Origin: Anaerolineae bacterium
GTDB lineage: Bacteria > Chloroflexota > Anaerolineae > B4-G1 > SLSP01
Direction: 5' to 3'
DNA length: 5,085 nucleotides
Assembly (NCBI GenBank): GCA_016927095.1
Contig: JAFGNI010000230.1
Span: forward strand, 1-5,085
Below the pieces are notes generated by a model. That model worked only from the letters and a program-made list of their open reading frames with translations, made no database searches and was not told where the DNA came from. The position numbers and the translations under genes were made by a program. The first letter of the stretch is position 1; each line of letters opens with the position of its first letter. Shown one piece after another: positions 4,429-5,085 of this stretch.

Positions 4429-5085
4429 ATGCCGTCGCAGATGACCGGCGCAACGGTCGCCGTCAACAAACCGTTCGAGTTCGCGCTGTCGGCTCAACGG
4501 GCCTACAACGATATCTTCAACGAGGTGGAGGTCGACGTCGTGTTCGCCGATGCGGCGGGCGCATCCTGGCGGGTGCCGGCCTTCTGGGCGGGGGACGCCA
4601 TCTTCCGCGTCCGCTTCGCCGCGCCGCATCCTGGCGAGTACACTTGGCGCAGCGTGTGCACGAATCCTGACGACGCCGGTCTCCACGGTCACACCGGCAC
4701 CTTGACCGCGATCCCCTATGACGGGCCCTCCACGCTCACCCGGCACGGTCGGTTGCAGGTAGCCGAGACCGGTCGCACGTTGGAACACGCCGACGGCACG
4801 CCCTTTCTCTGGCTGGCGGACACCTGGTGGATGGGCCTGACGAAGCGCCTGGACTGGCCCGATGGGTTCCGGCGGCTGACCGAGGATCGCGTGCGCAAGG
4901 GGTTTACCGCGATCCAGATCGTCGCCGGCCCCCTGCCGGACTTCTGCGCCACGCGCGCGACGTGGGATCCGCAGCAGGCCAACGAGGCCGGCTGGCCTTG
5001 GGAACGAAGTTTCGCGCGCATCAACCCGGCGTTCTACGACTTAGCCGACCTGCGGATGGCCTTCATGGTCGAGCAGGGTCTGATG
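4429..5085 (+). CDS. DUF5060/DUF4038 apiosidase-like glycoside hydrolase, 3' partial
   Basis: The frame is open for 219 codons to the window edge with no stop, so only the N-terminal part is present. Residues about 8-95 fit DUF5060, a beta-sandwich found before such catalytic domains: VEVDVVFADAAG (33-44), WRVPAFWAG (47-55), FRVRFAAPHPGEYTWR (59-74). Residues about 107 onward fit the apiosidase-like DUF4038 barrel (GH140-like): FLWLADTWWMGLTKRLDWPD (126-145) and EDRVRKGFTAIQIVAGPLPD (152-171). Characterised relatives release apiose or act on pectin-type side chains; this substrate is not known. Catalytic acidic residues would lie beyond the window. No signal peptide is visible, so the product is probably intracellular and would act on imported oligosaccharides. 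The start is supported by AAGGGAG. GC content is high, with G or C favoured at third codon positions. An upstream promoter is not evident, which fits co-transcription with the small ORF. Confidence 0.88.
   Translation, partial: MPSQMTGATVAVNKPFEFALSAQRAYNDIFNEVEVDVVFADAAGASWRVPAFWAGDAIFRVRFAAPHPGEYTWRSVCTNPDDAGLHGHTGTLTAIPYDGPSTLTRHGRLQVAETGRTLEHADGTPFLWLADTWWMGLTKRLDWPDGFRRLTEDRVRKGFTAIQIVAGPLPDFCATRATWDPQQANEAGWPWERSFARINPAFYDLADLRMAFMVEQGLM

Noticed and set aside
4345..4788. A 147-codon minus-strand frame opposite the glycosidase-like gene
   Set aside because: It is a shadow of a GC-rich coding frame; the plus-strand frame has two recognisable domains and a good ribosome binding site.
2734..5085. 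A defence island built around the NB-ARC protein
   Set aside because: STAND ATPases can be antiviral, but no effector domain (nuclease, protease, TIR, membrane-pore) is fused or adjacent, and the neighbours look metabolic.

Overview
The window is a GC-rich bacterial segment. Its gene style points to Chloroflexota or a similar environmental lineage: a helix-turn-helix plus NB-ARC STAND ATPase of a type common there, a short cysteine-rich lipoprotein, and GC-rich palindromic intergenic repeats. The assignment is inferred from style and is not firm. There are five clear genes, one small hypothetical ORF, and no rRNA, tRNA, CRISPR array or intact insertion sequence that I can see.

Layout. (1) 24-731 (+): a YdcF/SanA/ElyC-type DUF218 protein. 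(2) 732-1084: an intergenic region holding a 138-bp mirror-symmetric element at 817-954, followed by a weak promoter-like box, a perfect dyad and the ribosome binding site of the next gene. (3) 1085-1615 (+): a secreted lipoprotein with six cysteines in the mature chain besides the lipidated one. (4) 1616-1990: a gap with a possible minus-strand gene remnant and weak inverted repeats. (5) 1991-2422 (-): a SnoaL-like ester cyclase family protein. (6) 2423-2733: a divergent, comparatively AT-rich control region with several dyads and an extended -10 promoter facing right. (7) 2734-4209 (+): a compact HTH-NB-ARC-winged-helix protein with no visible C-terminal sensor repeats. (8) 4232-4426 (+): a 64-codon ORF ending 2 nt before the next start. 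(9) 4429 to the window end (+): the N-terminal part of a DUF5060/DUF4038 apiosidase-like glycoside hydrolase (GH140-like), cut by the window edge.

How the genes work together. They do not form an obvious pathway. The NB-ARC protein, the small ORF and the glycosidase-like gene run in one direction and could share transcripts, but only the last two are tightly spaced. The divergent SnoaL-like gene and NB-ARC gene share one control region, which is the best hint of a regulatory link.

The most interesting structure is the 817-954 element. It reads TGTA, hairpin (8-bp stem, 5-nt loop), hairpin (7-bp stem, 3-nt loop), a 54-nt centre, then the same two hairpin types in reverse order and TACA. Read outward-in, the two halves share a GTAG foot and a GGA loop, and differ mostly by paired changes in the stems. 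This resembles a REP doublet (BIME) of the kind moved by RAYT transposases.
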